Numbered from the stretch's first letter, positions 18,244 to 26,552 are shown. The stretch is 45,371 nt of DNA from Marinomonas sp. MED121 (GCF_000153025.1 NZ_CH672430.1:765463-810833), one strand, 5' to 3'. Translations and numbers: made by a program. Notes: generated by a model not told the origin, from the letters alone.

Positions 18244-19877
18244 ACCCTAATCTCCTTTGAAACTTGAGTCGCGTTGCTAAAGCAAATTTCTAGCGTGAGG
18301 ACGCCCGTCTGACATTTATTTAATCTTAGGCAACCAGCATGTAACTTAAAAATTCTGGCGCAGCAAAAAAGCGGTAAATATAGCTCTGACGTAATCATGG
18401 TGGCAGACTTGGACATAGGTTGCTGATTCATTTCACAGAGTAATTCGAGCTCTTCCAACAAACCGTCATCGTCCGATATACACTCTAAAATGAGCCTTGT
18501 AAGCGCCTGATCTTGGGCCACAAACAGGTTCAAAGCATCCAGTTTGTTATTACTGATGACAGCTAACATGTGAGACAAGCCTTGCACCATTAACTTACTA
18601 TCTAAAGATACTTCACGCCTCTGGTTAACCCTGATGAGATTCAGTTTTGGTGCGGCCTCACATAGTTTTTCTTGCTGTAAAAAAAGCCAGTCCTCTAGAT
18701 TAAAACGGCTTTTATTCACTAACCTATTCACCCCCTGCACTAGGCTAAACAACAAGATGTCGCTACTTAACTGTCGAATGTCATTAATTGCCTCTTCTTG
18801 TTGATGTACCTCATGGGAGGTCATTCTGGTATCGCGACTTGCTTCCGCCTTGTCTAACCCTTTTTCCATTTGGATTAAAGGCGCTTCAAGACGCTGACTT
18901 AAATATTGAATCACCATTTTATTAAGAAAAAATTGTCTGGTGATGTTGTCAGACATTTGATTGAAGGTATTATGCAGACCATTAAGGTGGCTACCAAAAC
19001 GGACTGTCAGTTTCTTCGCCTTACCCTCTTGCGCATGCTGATGAATAAACACCAACAACTCTCTGGAAGAGCGCCAAGTAGGCCAGATCCAAAAACTCAG
19101 CAAACAAAGAAGCATCATAGCGAGATAAGCGGTATTCAAAAGGTAATATTGATTGATCAAAGAAGATATTTCAGGAGCGATAGGGCCAGCAATGAGAACC
19201 TGTTTACTATCAGGGGTTAACTGCAATAAATAATTAAGCCCTGACCCATATCTGACAATACTATCTTGGCTAATGGCAACAAGCTTACCTTTATCTAATT
19301 TATGCTGCTGAGCTTGATTAAGAGGAAAGCTACCCAGTGGTTTTAGTGCTATATCAAAGCTAAACAAGCTAGCCTTTTGAGCAATCATTGCTTTCCACTC
19401 ACTACGCTTTGTACGCTCCAATTGACGCTGCAACAGCGCCATTAGTCCCATACCTTCTCGTTCAACATCAGAATAAATATGGTCACTTCTAATGTTTACA
19501 TTCTCTAAAACCAATACCTCTTCATGGCCAGCCAAAATCATGTATAAGAATTGATTATCTCCATTGTAAACAAGCTGATTTTGGTACAGTTGCAGCATTT
19601 TATGATTGGGTAAATCTAAGTTATCTATCGATTCAAGTTTTAGATTAAAAGGCATCAAGGCTTGCTGTTCTTTTAAAAACACAGCTCTTTGCTGAGTATT
19701 TTTAAATCTCATCGCTTGCACCAATAATGCGATTGTAGTGCCACCTTGGTAATGATCTATTTCTTCTTGATAGATGCCTGTCAGTCCCTTGTTAATAAAA
19801 GCACCACCAAAAATAGGGATGAATGAAGCGGTAAATATGACGATGGCAAACAATTTAATAAAGAAAAATGATTTCAA
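18240..19877 (-). CDS. Degenerate paralogue of the sensor kinase (pseudokinase)
   Basis: 545-aa membrane protein with the same plan as the downstream kinase: TM1 about 5-22, a two-module periplasmic region (about 76-128 and 172-232, ending VLIAGPIAP), TM2 about 245-265 followed by WPTWRSSREL, then HLNGLHNTFNQMSDNI like a HAMP end. Kinase residues are lost: the H box reads YLSQRLEAP (Q328 for His), the N box aligns with LSHMLAVIS, and the G2 glycines become SELYLPLF. Only an SDDDG relic remains at G1. The frame is intact over 545 codons, so the protein is probably kept as a sensor or allosteric partner. The start is TTG 19877 after AGGAG. First gene of the operon. Confidence 0.82.
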   Translation of the reverse strand: MKSFFFIKLFAIVIFTASFIPIFGGAFINKGLTGIYQEEIDHYQGGTTIALLVQAMRFKNTQQRAVFLKEQQALMPFNLKLESIDNLDLPNHKMLQLYQNQLVYNGDNQFLYMILAGHEEVLVLENVNIRSDHIYSDVEREGMGLMALLQRQLERTKRSEWKAMIAQKASLFSFDIALKPLGSFPLNQAQQHKLDKGKLVAISQDSIVRYGSGLNYLLQLTPDSKQVLIAGPIAPEISSLINQYYLLNTAYLAMMLLCLLSFWIWPTWRSSRELLVFIHQHAQEGKAKKLTVRFGSHLNGLHNTFNQMSDNITRQFFLNKMVIQYLSQRLEAPLIQMEKGLDKAEASRDTRMTSHEVHQQEEAINDIRQLSSDILLFSLVQGVNRLVNKSRFNLEDWLFLQQEKLCEAAPKLNLIRVNQRREVSLDSKLMVQGLSHMLAVISNNKLDALNLFVAQDQALTRLILECISDDDGLLEELELLCEMNQQPMSKSATMITSELYLPLFCCARIFKLHAGCLRLNKCQTGVLTLEICFSNATQVSKEIRV

Positions 19878-19954
19878 ATGCCCCCTCTCCTTTTGGTCTC
19901 ATTTATTAATCAAAAAGGAGTATAAGCCATTGTTATTCACATAAGTATAGAGCT

Positions 19955-19984
19955 CGACAAAACACGACAAAACACGACTGTAAA
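19955..19984. promoter_or_regulatory. 10-bp direct repeats, candidate response-regulator site
   Basis: CGACAAAACA occurs twice head to tail (19955-19964, 19965-19974), followed by a diverged third unit CGACTGTAAA (19975-19984). Ten-bp spaced direct repeats are the usual target form of OmpR/PhoB-family regulators. The site sits between the sensor operon (start 19877) and the outer-membrane gene (start 20039), so it could control either or both. Inferred. Confidence 0.5.
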
Positions 19985-20004
19985 CTAAATTTTTGCTTGT
20001 TAAG

Positions 20005-20030
20005 CTTTGCTCAAATTTCATTAAGCAAAG
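20005..20030 (+). promoter_or_regulatory. Leader hairpin partly covering the barrel gene SD
   Basis: CTTTGCT (20005-20011) can pair with AGCAAAG (20024-20030), whose AAAG is part of the AAAGGA ribosome-binding site of the gene starting at 20039. Pairing would lower translation; the effect is untested. Confidence 0.4.
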
Positions 20031-20038
20031 GATATAGC

Positions 20039-20599
20039 ATGAAGAAACTCACATTACTGACTATTTTACTTTCATTAAACTCAAGCTTAGTTTCTGCCTC
20101 TGGATACAGTGGAAATATCAACTTATCACTTGGCACTAAGGAGATATCAAGCCCAGATTGGAGCGGCGATGAGAGTCTAAATTCACTCGGTATTATTGCT
20201 AATTTTAAAGAAGATAGCTGGCCTGTTAATATCGCAATTGATGCCTTTGTCTCTTTCTCCGAAGACTTATCTGAGGATAATTATGAAGTCAGTACCAGTG
20301 AATATCATCTAGGGTTGAGAAAGAATTGGGACATAACACCATTTAACATCAGTCCCTATTTGGGAGGGGGTTTGGCCATCGCCTTTGGTTCACTCGATGA
20401 AGAAATTGACGGTAAAAAGAAAAATGATATCGATAGATCAATCGGTGCTTGGTTCGGTGTTGGAGCCAACTACAAACTAATGGATAGGGTCAGTATCGGC
20501 GCGGATATCCGTTACTCTGACGCTGAATATAAATTACATAACAAAAACTTTGATGCTAATGGCATAAGTAGTGCCATTTCAATCGGGTACGTTTGGTAG
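20039..20599 (+). CDS. Small outer-membrane beta-barrel protein
   Basis: 186-aa exported protein. A signal peptide (MKKLTLLTILLSLNSSLVSA) is followed by alternating hydrophobic/polar strands typical of an 8-stranded barrel (SGNINLSLGTK, VNIAIDAFVSF, YHLGLRKNWDI, ISPYLGGGLAIAFG, SIGAWFGVGANYKL, VSIGADIRYSD), ending in the outer-membrane signature ISIGYVW with a terminal aromatic. ATG 20039 has AAAGGA 6 nt upstream; an in-frame TTG 14 codons earlier is less likely. Acidic loops alternate with KKK. It is divergent from the sensor operon and may be its target. It resembles OmpX/OmpW-type or OmpA-like small barrels; the exact family was not resolved. Confidence 0.82.
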   Translation: MKKLTLLTILLSLNSSLVSASGYSGNINLSLGTKEISSPDWSGDESLNSLGIIANFKEDSWPVNIAIDAFVSFSEDLSEDNYEVSTSEYHLGLRKNWDITPFNISPYLGGGLAIAFGSLDEEIDGKKKNDIDRSIGAWFGVGANYKLMDRVSIGADIRYSDAEYKLHNKNFDANGISSAISIGYVW

Positions 20600-20657
20600 G
20601 GTTAAATAGCATTACCCTAACGCCATACTTTCTTTTTAATCCCCCCCTTTATATTGA

Positions 20658-20700
20658 CCCAATTATCACCCGATAAATAAAGTGATAATTGGGGCTTTTT
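20658..20700 (+). terminator. Rho-independent terminator after the barrel gene
   Basis: A 12-bp perfect stem (20658-20669 with 20682-20693) and a 12-nt loop are followed by CTTTTT. Confidence 0.85.
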
Positions 20701-20746
20701 CAATGACGAACGCTTTAAGACGAGAGCCATTAGCAAATGGTTAAAT

Positions 20747-21841
20747 TCATTTAGAAACAGACAAGACTAATTTGCCCGTGTAAGTTTTATTTAAAAAATC
20801 GGTTTGCGCCTCTTTAATTTGCGCCAATTCATACACCTTAGAAACCAGAGGTTTGATCTCCCCATCGTTGATATAACGTACTAAGTTTTCAAACACTGAG
20901 GCAGGCTGAAAGGTACAGCCATAATAGGTTAAATCTTTTAAATAGAGTGTGCGCACATCCATCTCGACGATCGGCCCAGCAATAGCACCCGCTACCGCAT
21001 AACGACCGCGCACTTTAAGCACATCAATCAATTCAGACCAGCTATCACCAGCCACCAGGTCTATCACCACATCAACAGATTCACGGGCTTGGTGTAATAA
21101 GATGCTTTCTTCTCTTGCTAGCACTTTATCTGCCCCAACCGCTAACACGCTTTCTGCTTTAGATTTAGCACAAACAGCAATCACCTTAGCACCACGACGT
21201 TTTGCTAATTGAATTGCGGCAGAGCCAACACCGCCAGACGCTCCTGTTATCAAGACGGTATCTGTTTCATTTACTTGCACCCTATCTATCATGTTTTCAG
21301 CTGTTGAATAAGCACAGGGAAAAGACGCCAACTCAATACTGCTAAGGTTTGAATCAACTGGGTAGCATTCATGTGCTAGGGCTTTAGTGTATTGAGCAAA
21401 CCCCCCATTGCATTCTGAGCCCATGGTAATGCTTTTAAGCTCACCTTTTTGGTTTAAGTTTTGCTGCATAGGCCTAATAAGAATGCGCTCCCCAATACGA
21501 TTTTTATCAACCCCAGCGCCCACTGCTATGATTTCACCACAACAATCTGCCCCTTGAATCAGCGGAAACGCCAAGGGCTCCCCAGACCAACTGCCATCAT
21601 CCGCGTTATCCTTTAAGCCGTCTTCCGCTACCTGATTCGTATCGCCTGTCACCGTTTTTGAATACCAACCAATGCGAGTATTGATGTCTGTATTGTTAAT
21701 TCCTGCGGCATGCACTTTAACTAAGACTTCATTTTCAGCAGGCACAGGCAAAGGGAGCTTGTCTCGATATTCCAATTTTTCTAGCCCGCCGTGGCCTGTC
21801 AAAACGACCCCTTCCATAAACCCTTTTGCTAAATCAGACAT
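20747..21841 (-). CDS. Zinc-type alcohol-dehydrogenase-family (MDR) oxidoreductase
   Basis: 364-aa medium-chain dehydrogenase. The GroES-like half has AAGINNTDINTRIG and LIQGADCCGEIIAVGAG; the Rossmann half has LITGASGGVGSAAIQLA and AVGADKVLARE. An insertion (about 60-90, rich in D, N and G) and CNGGFAQYTKA fit the alcohol dehydrogenase subfamily that acts on small aldehydes, quinones or enones. ATG 21841 is preferred over an in-frame TTG at 21853 because of GAGG 6 nt upstream. It is divergent from a LysR regulator whose palindrome at 21923-21945 lies between the two. The substrate is unknown. Confidence 0.88.
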   Translation of the reverse strand: MSDLAKGFMEGVVLTGHGGLEKLEYRDKLPLPVPAENEVLVKVHAAGINNTDINTRIGWYSKTVTGDTNQVAEDGLKDNADDGSWSGEPLAFPLIQGADCCGEIIAVGAGVDKNRIGERILIRPMQQNLNQKGELKSITMGSECNGGFAQYTKALAHECYPVDSNLSSIELASFPCAYSTAENMIDRVQVNETDTVLITGASGGVGSAAIQLAKRRGAKVIAVCAKSKAESVLAVGADKVLAREESILLHQARESVDVVIDLVAGDSWSELIDVLKVRGRYAVAGAIAGPIVEMDVRTLYLKDLTYYGCTFQPASVFENLVRYINDGEIKPLVSKVYELAQIKEAQTDFLNKTYTGKLVLSVSK

Positions 21842-21922
21842 ACATGACCTCAAAATTTAATTGCTTTATTAATAGAGAATATAAAGGCAGAATAATTAAG
21901 ACAAACTAATATTTTTAATTAA

Positions 21923-21945
21923 CTAGTTCAGAAATATTGAACTAG
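21923..21945. promoter_or_regulatory. Perfect LysR-type palindrome
   Basis: CTAGTTCA and TGAACTAG are perfect inverted arms around 7 bp, and the site fits the T-N11-A rule of LTTR operators. It is 28 nt upstream of the LysR-type start (21974) and 81 nt upstream of the divergent dehydrogenase, so it probably mediates both autoregulation and control of the neighbour. Confidence 0.65.
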
Positions 21946-21973
21946 GTTTATTTTGATAAGACTAGAGAAACCT

Positions 21974-22840
21974 ATGTCCCCTATTTTAGATTTAGACCTA
22001 CTTAGAACCTTTGTCGCCATAGTCAAAACTGGCCAGTTAAAGTTAGCAGCCGAAACGGTTTCTCGCTCCCAAGGTGCTGTGAGTATGCAGCTTAAACGTT
22101 TGGAAGAAGTCACTGGCAAACAGTTATTAATTCGTAGCAACCAAGATTTAAAGCTCACCCAAGCAGGCATAAAACTATTAAGTTACAGCGAGCAACTGCT
22201 TAGTCTTAATTATCAAGCGGTAAAGGCGCTTACCGTAAAAGAAGAAAAAAGCCACCTCACCTTTGGCATCCCAAGTGATTATGCCCAAGACTTTATTCGT
22301 CATTTCATGCCCCTGCTAAAAAGCGAACTACCCTTGTTAGATGCCAAGGTCATCTGTGATTCAAGTCGCAATTTGCGTAAACGAGTAAACAGTGAAGAAA
22401 TTGATATTGCGATAGTGACAGGAGAAGGCGCCAAAACAAGCGCCAGCTCCCTTTGGATTGAGCCCTTGATTTGGGCAGCACCCCACGGCTTTGATCTAAA
22501 GGCTGATGAAGAGATACCTTTAGCAAGTTTCGAACAAGACTGCATGATTAAAGACATTGCCAAGCAAAGCATGAAAGAAAGCAAACGAGTTTTTAAAACC
22601 AGTTTTGAGAGCCCAGTATTAGAAAACCTAGTGGCAGCGGCTGAAGCAGGATTAGGCATCGCCCTTCTGCCTGTTTCCCTAGTGAATGAAAACCGCCTGC
22701 AATCCCTAGAGACTTTATCCCTGACTCAGAAGGTAATCTCGACAGAGATAATCCATTCAACCAACCTCGCCAGTGAACTCGTACAAAGTATTTCATCTGC
22801 CTTTAAAAAGGCCGAAAAAAAGCGCACGTCAATGCAATAA
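21974..22840 (+). CDS. LysR-family transcriptional regulator
   Basis: 288-aa LTTR with an N-terminal HTH (LDLLRTFVAIVKTGQLKLAA, then SQGAVSMQLKRLEEVTG) and a C-terminal effector domain ending around ENLVAAAEAGLGIALLP. ATG 21974 was chosen; an in-frame TTG at 21953 would add 7 residues without a better SD. It is divergent from the MDR gene, with a perfect palindrome between them. Residues about 274-288 are lysine-rich and overlap a terminator hairpin. Confidence 0.92.
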   Translation: MSPILDLDLLRTFVAIVKTGQLKLAAETVSRSQGAVSMQLKRLEEVTGKQLLIRSNQDLKLTQAGIKLLSYSEQLLSLNYQAVKALTVKEEKSHLTFGIPSDYAQDFIRHFMPLLKSELPLLDAKVICDSSRNLRKRVNSEEIDIAIVTGEGAKTSASSLWIEPLIWAAPHGFDLKADEEIPLASFEQDCMIKDIAKQSMKESKRVFKTSFESPVLENLVAAAEAGLGIALLPVSLVNENRLQSLETLSLTQKVISTEIIHSTNLASELVQSISSAFKKAEKKRTSMQ

Positions 22841-22860
22841 CATTGAGTGCGCTTCTCTTT
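22820..22860. terminator. Terminator overlapping the end of the LysR gene
   Basis: AAGCGCAC (22820-22827) pairs with GTGCGCTT (22847-22854), with an inner CAATG/CATTG stem. It lies between the converging LysR and ahpF genes, with A-rich and T-rich flanks; the hairpin begins inside the LysR coding sequence. Confidence 0.65.
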
Positions 22861-22880
22861 CTAAGGCTTTCTAACGCCTT

Positions 22881-24479
22881 TTAAGCCACGGCCTCTTCAT
22901 TCTCAGCCACAGGGACCGACGTTCGAATTAAGTGATCGAAGGCACTCAATGCAGCAGTTGCGCCTGCGCCCATAGCGATAATGATTTGCTTATAAGGTGT
23001 GGTTGTCACATCCCCAGCGGCAAAGACACCTGGCATAGACGTCTGGCCTCTCGCATCTATTTCGATCTCACCTCGATCAGATAAATCAACACGGCCTTTT
23101 AAGAAATCAGTATTCGGCAACAACCCTATCTGAACAAAGATACCCGCAAGCGCTACCTTGTGAGAGTCGCCTGTTAATCTATCTGTGTAAGTTAGGCCAT
23201 TGACTCTTGAGCCGTCACCTAGCACCTCAGTGGTCGCTGCATTTTTAATGATGGTCACATTGCTTAAAGAACGTGCTTTTTGCAACAAGACTTCATCGGC
23301 ACGCAACACATCAGAGAATTCCAACACAGTCACGTGTTCTACAATGCCTGCAAGGTCAATTGCAGCTTCTATCCCAGAGTTACCACCCCCAATGACAGCT
23401 ACTTTTTTGCCTTTGAATAATGGCCCATCACAGTGTGGGCAGTAAGCCACGCCTTTCCCCTTGTATTCGGCTTCCCCTGGCACGTTCATTTCACGCCAGC
23501 GCGCCCCTGTCGCTAAGATAACGGATCGGCTTTTTAGCACAGCGCCACTTTCTAGCGTCACTTCAACTAAACCAGAATCACTCTCTTGAGCACTGACAAT
23601 ATTGGCTGCTCTTTGGGTTTTCACCAGGTCTACATCGTAATCTAAAACGTGCTGTTCAAGGTTTGCGACAAGCTTAGGGCCATCGGTTGCTTTCACCGAA
23701 ATAAAGTTCTCTATCGCCATGGTATCACTGACTTGTCCGCCAAAACGCTCTGCCACAACGCCGGTACGAATCCCTTTACGAGCCGCATAAATGGCTGCGG
23801 CAGAACCCGCTGGACCACCACCCACAACAAGTACTTCATAAGCCTCTTTTTTCGATAGTGCCTCTGCTTGTTTCTTCTCTGCTCCTGTATCTAATTTGTT
23901 CACGATTTCTGCCAAGGTCATACGCCCTTGACCGAATAACTCACCGTTAGCAAAGACAGCAGGTACCGCTAAAATGTTGCGCTCTTCCACCTCTTTCGGG
24001 AACAAGGCACCATCTATCATGGTGTGGCTAATATTCGGATTTAGCACAGACATCAAGTTAAGGGCTTGCACCACTTCAGGACAGTTCTGGCAAGAGAGAG
24101 AAATATAGGTTTCCAGTTTAATCTCACCGTCTAACAAGAGGATCTGATCTAGAATCGCTTGCTCTTCTTTTGCTGGGTGTCCGCCTGCTTGTAACAAGGC
24201 CAATACTAAAGAGGTGAACTCATGTCCCATTGGAATACCAGCAAAGGCGACTCTTGCCGCTTCTTCATTGGCAGGTTGAATTGACATTAAAGGCGCGCGT
24301 TCTGTGTCTAGTTGTGTTTCAAGCAAACTAATCTGGTCAGACATACCTGCGATTTCTCTTGCTAGCTCAACCAGTTCTGTCGATTTATCAGAGTTATCTA
24401 GATTGACACGAATGCTCACAGGGCGAATAATTTTTGTTAAGTAAGCTGATAACTGAGTTTTAATTGATTGATCCAACAT
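22881..24479 (-). CDS. ahpF: Alkyl hydroperoxide reductase subunit F
   Basis: 532-aa flavoprotein that uses NAD(P)H to reduce AhpC. The N-terminal tandem thioredoxin-like domain carries the CQNC dithiol (C130/C133). A FAD site [14 protein letters not shown] follows near 217, the thioredoxin-reductase-like active site AYCPHCDGP is near 348, and the NAD(P)H site is [14 protein letters not shown]. The end [16 protein letters not shown] is typical. It follows ahpC on the same strand, but a terminator at 24681-24713 and its own OxyR-like site at 24605-24644 indicate a separate promoter. Confidence 0.96.
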   Translation of the reverse strand: MLDQSIKTQLSAYLTKIIRPVSIRVNLDNSDKSTELVELAREIAGMSDQISLLETQLDTERAPLMSIQPANEEAARVAFAGIPMGHEFTSLVLALLQAGGHPAKEEQAILDQILLLDGEIKLETYISLSCQNCPEVVQALNLMSVLNPNISHTMIDGALFPKEVEERNILAVPAVFANGELFGQGRMTLAEIVNKLDTGAEKKQAEALSKKEAYEVLVVGGGPAGSAAAIYAARKGIRTGVVAERFGGQVSDTMAIENFISVKATDGPKLVANLEQHVLDYDVDLVKTQRAANIVSAQESDSGLVEVTLESGAVLKSRSVILATGARWREMNVPGEAEYKGKGVAYCPHCDGPLFKGKKVAVIGGGNSGIEAAIDLAGIVEHVTVLEFSDVLRADEVLLQKARSLSNVTIIKNAATTEVLGDGSRVNGLTYTDRLTGDSHKVALAGIFVQIGLLPNTDFLKGRVDLSDRGEIEIDARGQTSMPGVFAAGDVTTTPYKQIIIAMGAGATAALSAFDHLIRTSVPVAENEEAVA

Positions 24480-24604
24480 GCTTATTTCCTCTTATCTTCT
24501 TTCACATAATGTGTTTGTTTCAAAGTGACTCTCTACTAAGTTCGCTCAATAAAGAGATGCACTTAAGTCATGCAGTTAGATTAATAAAAACAATCAAAAC
24601 AGTG

Positions 24605-24644
24605 AAATTGATAGATTAAATACCATCAATAGGGAAATGCTATT
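24605..24644 (-). promoter_or_regulatory. OxyR-like operator upstream of ahpF
   Basis: Read on the minus strand, tetrads ATAG, CTAT, ATTT and CAAT occur at offsets 0, 11, 22 and 33, the spacing of the OxyR consensus ATAG-N7-CTAT-N7-ATAG-N7-CTAT (13 of 16 bases). The same 40-bp element precedes ahpC with 30 of 40 bases identical and no gaps. The site is 126-165 nt upstream of ahpF. No oxyR gene is in the window. Confidence 0.6.
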
Positions 24645-24680
24645 TGGGAAGATTTAGAGCGACTTGGTGCCCAAAGAGAC

Positions 24681-24713
24681 AAAAAAGCCCGCCTAGTTTC
24701 CTAGGCGGGCTTT
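24681..24713 (-). terminator. Rho-independent terminator after ahpC
   Basis: A 13-bp perfect G+C-rich stem (24684-24696 with 24701-24713) closes a 4-nt loop, with a run of U residues on the minus strand. It lies 20 nt after the ahpC stop and should limit read-through into ahpF. Confidence 0.9.
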
Positions 24714-24732
24714 AATTTACTAGATACTAGTC

Positions 24733-25302
24733 TTAGATTTTACCCACTAGATCCAAAGATGGCGCTAGTGTTTCTTCACCTTCTTTCCATTTCGCAGGGC
24801 AAACTTCACCTGGGTGAGCTGCCACGTATTGAGCGGCTTTTACTTTACGAAGTAGGTCTTGTGCATCACGGCCAATGCCTTCTGCAGTAATTTCCATTGA
24901 TTGGATGATGCCATTTGGATCTACCAAGAAAGTACCACGGTCAGCGAGACCTTGCTCTTCACGCATTACTTGGAAGTTACGAGTGATAGCCCCTGTTGGA
25001 TCGCCAATCATGGTGTATTGGATCTTACCAATCGTATCGGAAGAATCGTGCCAAGCTTTGTGAGTAAAGTGAGTATCAGTCGATACTGAGTAAACCTCAA
25101 CACCACGCTTTTCAAACTCAGCATAGTTATCAGCAATGTCGCCTAGCTCTGTAGGGCAAACAAAAGTGAAGTCAGCTGGGTAGAAGAAGAATACTGACCA
25201 CTTACCTTCTAGGTCTTTATCAGATACTTCGATGAAATCACCTGCTTTAAAAGCGGATGCATTGAAAGGTTTAATTTGTGTATTGATCAAAGATGTTGTC
25301 AT
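24733..25302 (-). CDS. ahpC: Alkyl hydroperoxide reductase subunit C (peroxiredoxin)
   Basis: 189-aa typical 2-Cys peroxiredoxin that reduces H2O2, organic peroxides and peroxynitrite. Peroxidatic C49 lies in [11 protein letters not shown] and resolving C168 in GEVCPAKW. The GGxG-like helix ([10 protein letters not shown]) and C-terminal [11 protein letters not shown] match the AhpC/Prx1 group. ATG 25302 has GGAG 7 nt upstream; an in-frame TTG at 25314 is less likely. It pairs with AhpF downstream and has an OxyR-like element at 25455-25494. Confidence 0.97.
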   Translation of the reverse strand: MTTSLINTQIKPFNASAFKAGDFIEVSDKDLEGKWSVFFFYPADFTFVCPTELGDIADNYAEFEKRGVEVYSVSTDTHFTHKAWHDSSDTIGKIQYTMIGDPTGAITRNFQVMREEQGLADRGTFLVDPNGIIQSMEITAEGIGRDAQDLLRKVKAAQYVAAHPGEVCPAKWKEGEETLAPSLDLVGKI

Positions 25303-25454
25303 TTCTTGCTCCAAAAATAATTATCGTTGCTATTCAGTTTTTGTTGATTTCATAACAAGCTAGCTTTAAAAGTCGCTTGTGGTATCTGTTTCGATCGCCT
25401 TAATTGGCGTTGTGTTTCGACAAGGAATAGATTAATAAATATTATTGAAAATAA

Positions 25455-25494
25455 GAAATTGATAGTCTAAATAGGGCCAATAAAAAAATCCTAT
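25455..25494 (-). promoter_or_regulatory. OxyR-like operator upstream of ahpC
   Basis: On the minus strand it reads ATAG, TTAT, ATTT and CAAT at offsets 0, 11, 22 and 33 (12 of 16 consensus bases). It is the partner of the ahpF element at 24605-24644. A further shared 10-mer, GATTAATAAA, lies on the gene-proximal side of both. The site is 153-192 nt upstream of the ahpC start. Confidence 0.6.
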
Positions 25495-25512
25495 TGGCCT
25501 TCTCTCGCCCTC

Positions 25513-26550
25513 TTACTTAGCGAGTTTTTGTAGGAAGTCATTCGGAATTACCGAGACATGCCCATTGTACTTTGGATGAACCATCATAGGGTTTGGATAT
25601 TTGGCGATAACAATGTTGCCTAAAGGTGGCACATTGGAATAAACAAGCTTGCCATATTTCCCCTGAACGGGATCACTTTGCCGACTAGATGCCTCAGTAA
25701 GACGAATGGTATGCCCTAGATATTCAACAAGTGCTTGCCTATCGGGATCAAGTATAGATAAACCTGGGTTGGTGTTGAGAGCTCGTAATTGAGTTAATAC
25801 AGTGGCGGGTGATGGATTATTTTTTGCAGTTTCTAAACTAATAATAAAATTCTGTTTAGGGCCTGCTATTCTCATCATCCTCCCAAGATTTTGCCCCCAC
25901 CAAGCAAGAGAATTAATAACGGCGGCTTCCTGTCCTATCCTTTGGTTATCTAGTGTCCCTTGTATTGCTAATTCCGTTTGAACCTCAGATTTTCCAGTGA
26001 CAGTATTAAAACTCAGCTCACCGGTTCTCGCTGTTAACCTAACTTGGCGTCGGGGACTGATACTATCAAATAGCTTATAGGCAAAACTATCAGTCCAATC
26101 TATCAGATCCAAATTTTGATGATCTAACCGATATTGAGAGCTACGAGCCCCAAAGCACATTACTAAAGTAAAGTTATAATTTACCTTAGGAATAAACAGC
26201 ATTAACAATAACTCTGCTAATTGCCTAACTGTGACTCTTTCATCAGGATTGACAGGATTAGTTGCTCGAATCAGGCCATAATCCGTACTTGTCATGGGCC
26301 CATGTATGGACAACATAACTTCTGTCGCCCCTTTACATTTATTCTTTAAATCATTGCGCTGTCGATTAAAAGCAGCATCCTGAGGCCCATTAATAAAAGC
26401 GCGATAAAAACTCACTATATCGATTTCTGTCACACGAGACTTACGAAGATATTTAGAATTAGGGTGCTTTAACTTAAGTGCAGTAACAGCCTTGTGGCCG
26501 TCTACACCTAAATCATCGGACATATTTAAGAAAATGATATTTTTTGCCAT
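25513..26550 (-). CDS. Stand-alone CPD/C80-like caspase-fold cysteine peptidase (putative)
   Basis: 345-aa protein without signal peptide or membrane segment. The region 72-190 resembles the MARTX toxin cysteine peptidase domain: a strand ending in His-Gly (VMLSIHGP, H83), a strand ending in the nucleophile (FTLVMCFGARS, C132), then DSFAYKLFDSI and the strand-turn VRLTARTGELSF. The His-to-Cys distance of 49 residues equals that of V. cholerae MARTX CPD (H3519/C3568). Residues 1-70 and 200-345 are unrecognised. ATG 26550 has GGGAAG upstream; nine further in-frame codons upstream are unlikely. The SD is part of a perfect inverted repeat. Identification is by motif only, and the target is unknown. 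It could also be an inactive structural relative. Confidence 0.55.
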   Translation of the reverse strand: MAKNIIFLNMSDDLGVDGHKAVTALKLKHPNSKYLRKSRVTEIDIVSFYRAFINGPQDAAFNRQRNDLKNKCKGATEVMLSIHGPMTSTDYGLIRATNPVNPDERVTVRQLAELLLMLFIPKVNYNFTLVMCFGARSSQYRLDHQNLDLIDWTDSFAYKLFDSISPRRQVRLTARTGELSFNTVTGKSEVQTELAIQGTLDNQRIGQEAAVINSLAWWGQNLGRMMRIAGPKQNFIISLETAKNNPSPATVLTQLRALNTNPGLSILDPDRQALVEYLGHTIRLTEASSRQSDPVQGKYGKLVYSNVPPLGNIVIAKYPNPMMVHPKYNGHVSVIPNDFLQKLAK

Positions 26551-26552
26551 AT

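Noticed and set aside
18240..19877. Treating the degenerate kinase as a pseudogene
   Set aside because: The frame is intact over 545 codons, it has an SD, membrane topology is preserved and it is coupled to the next gene.
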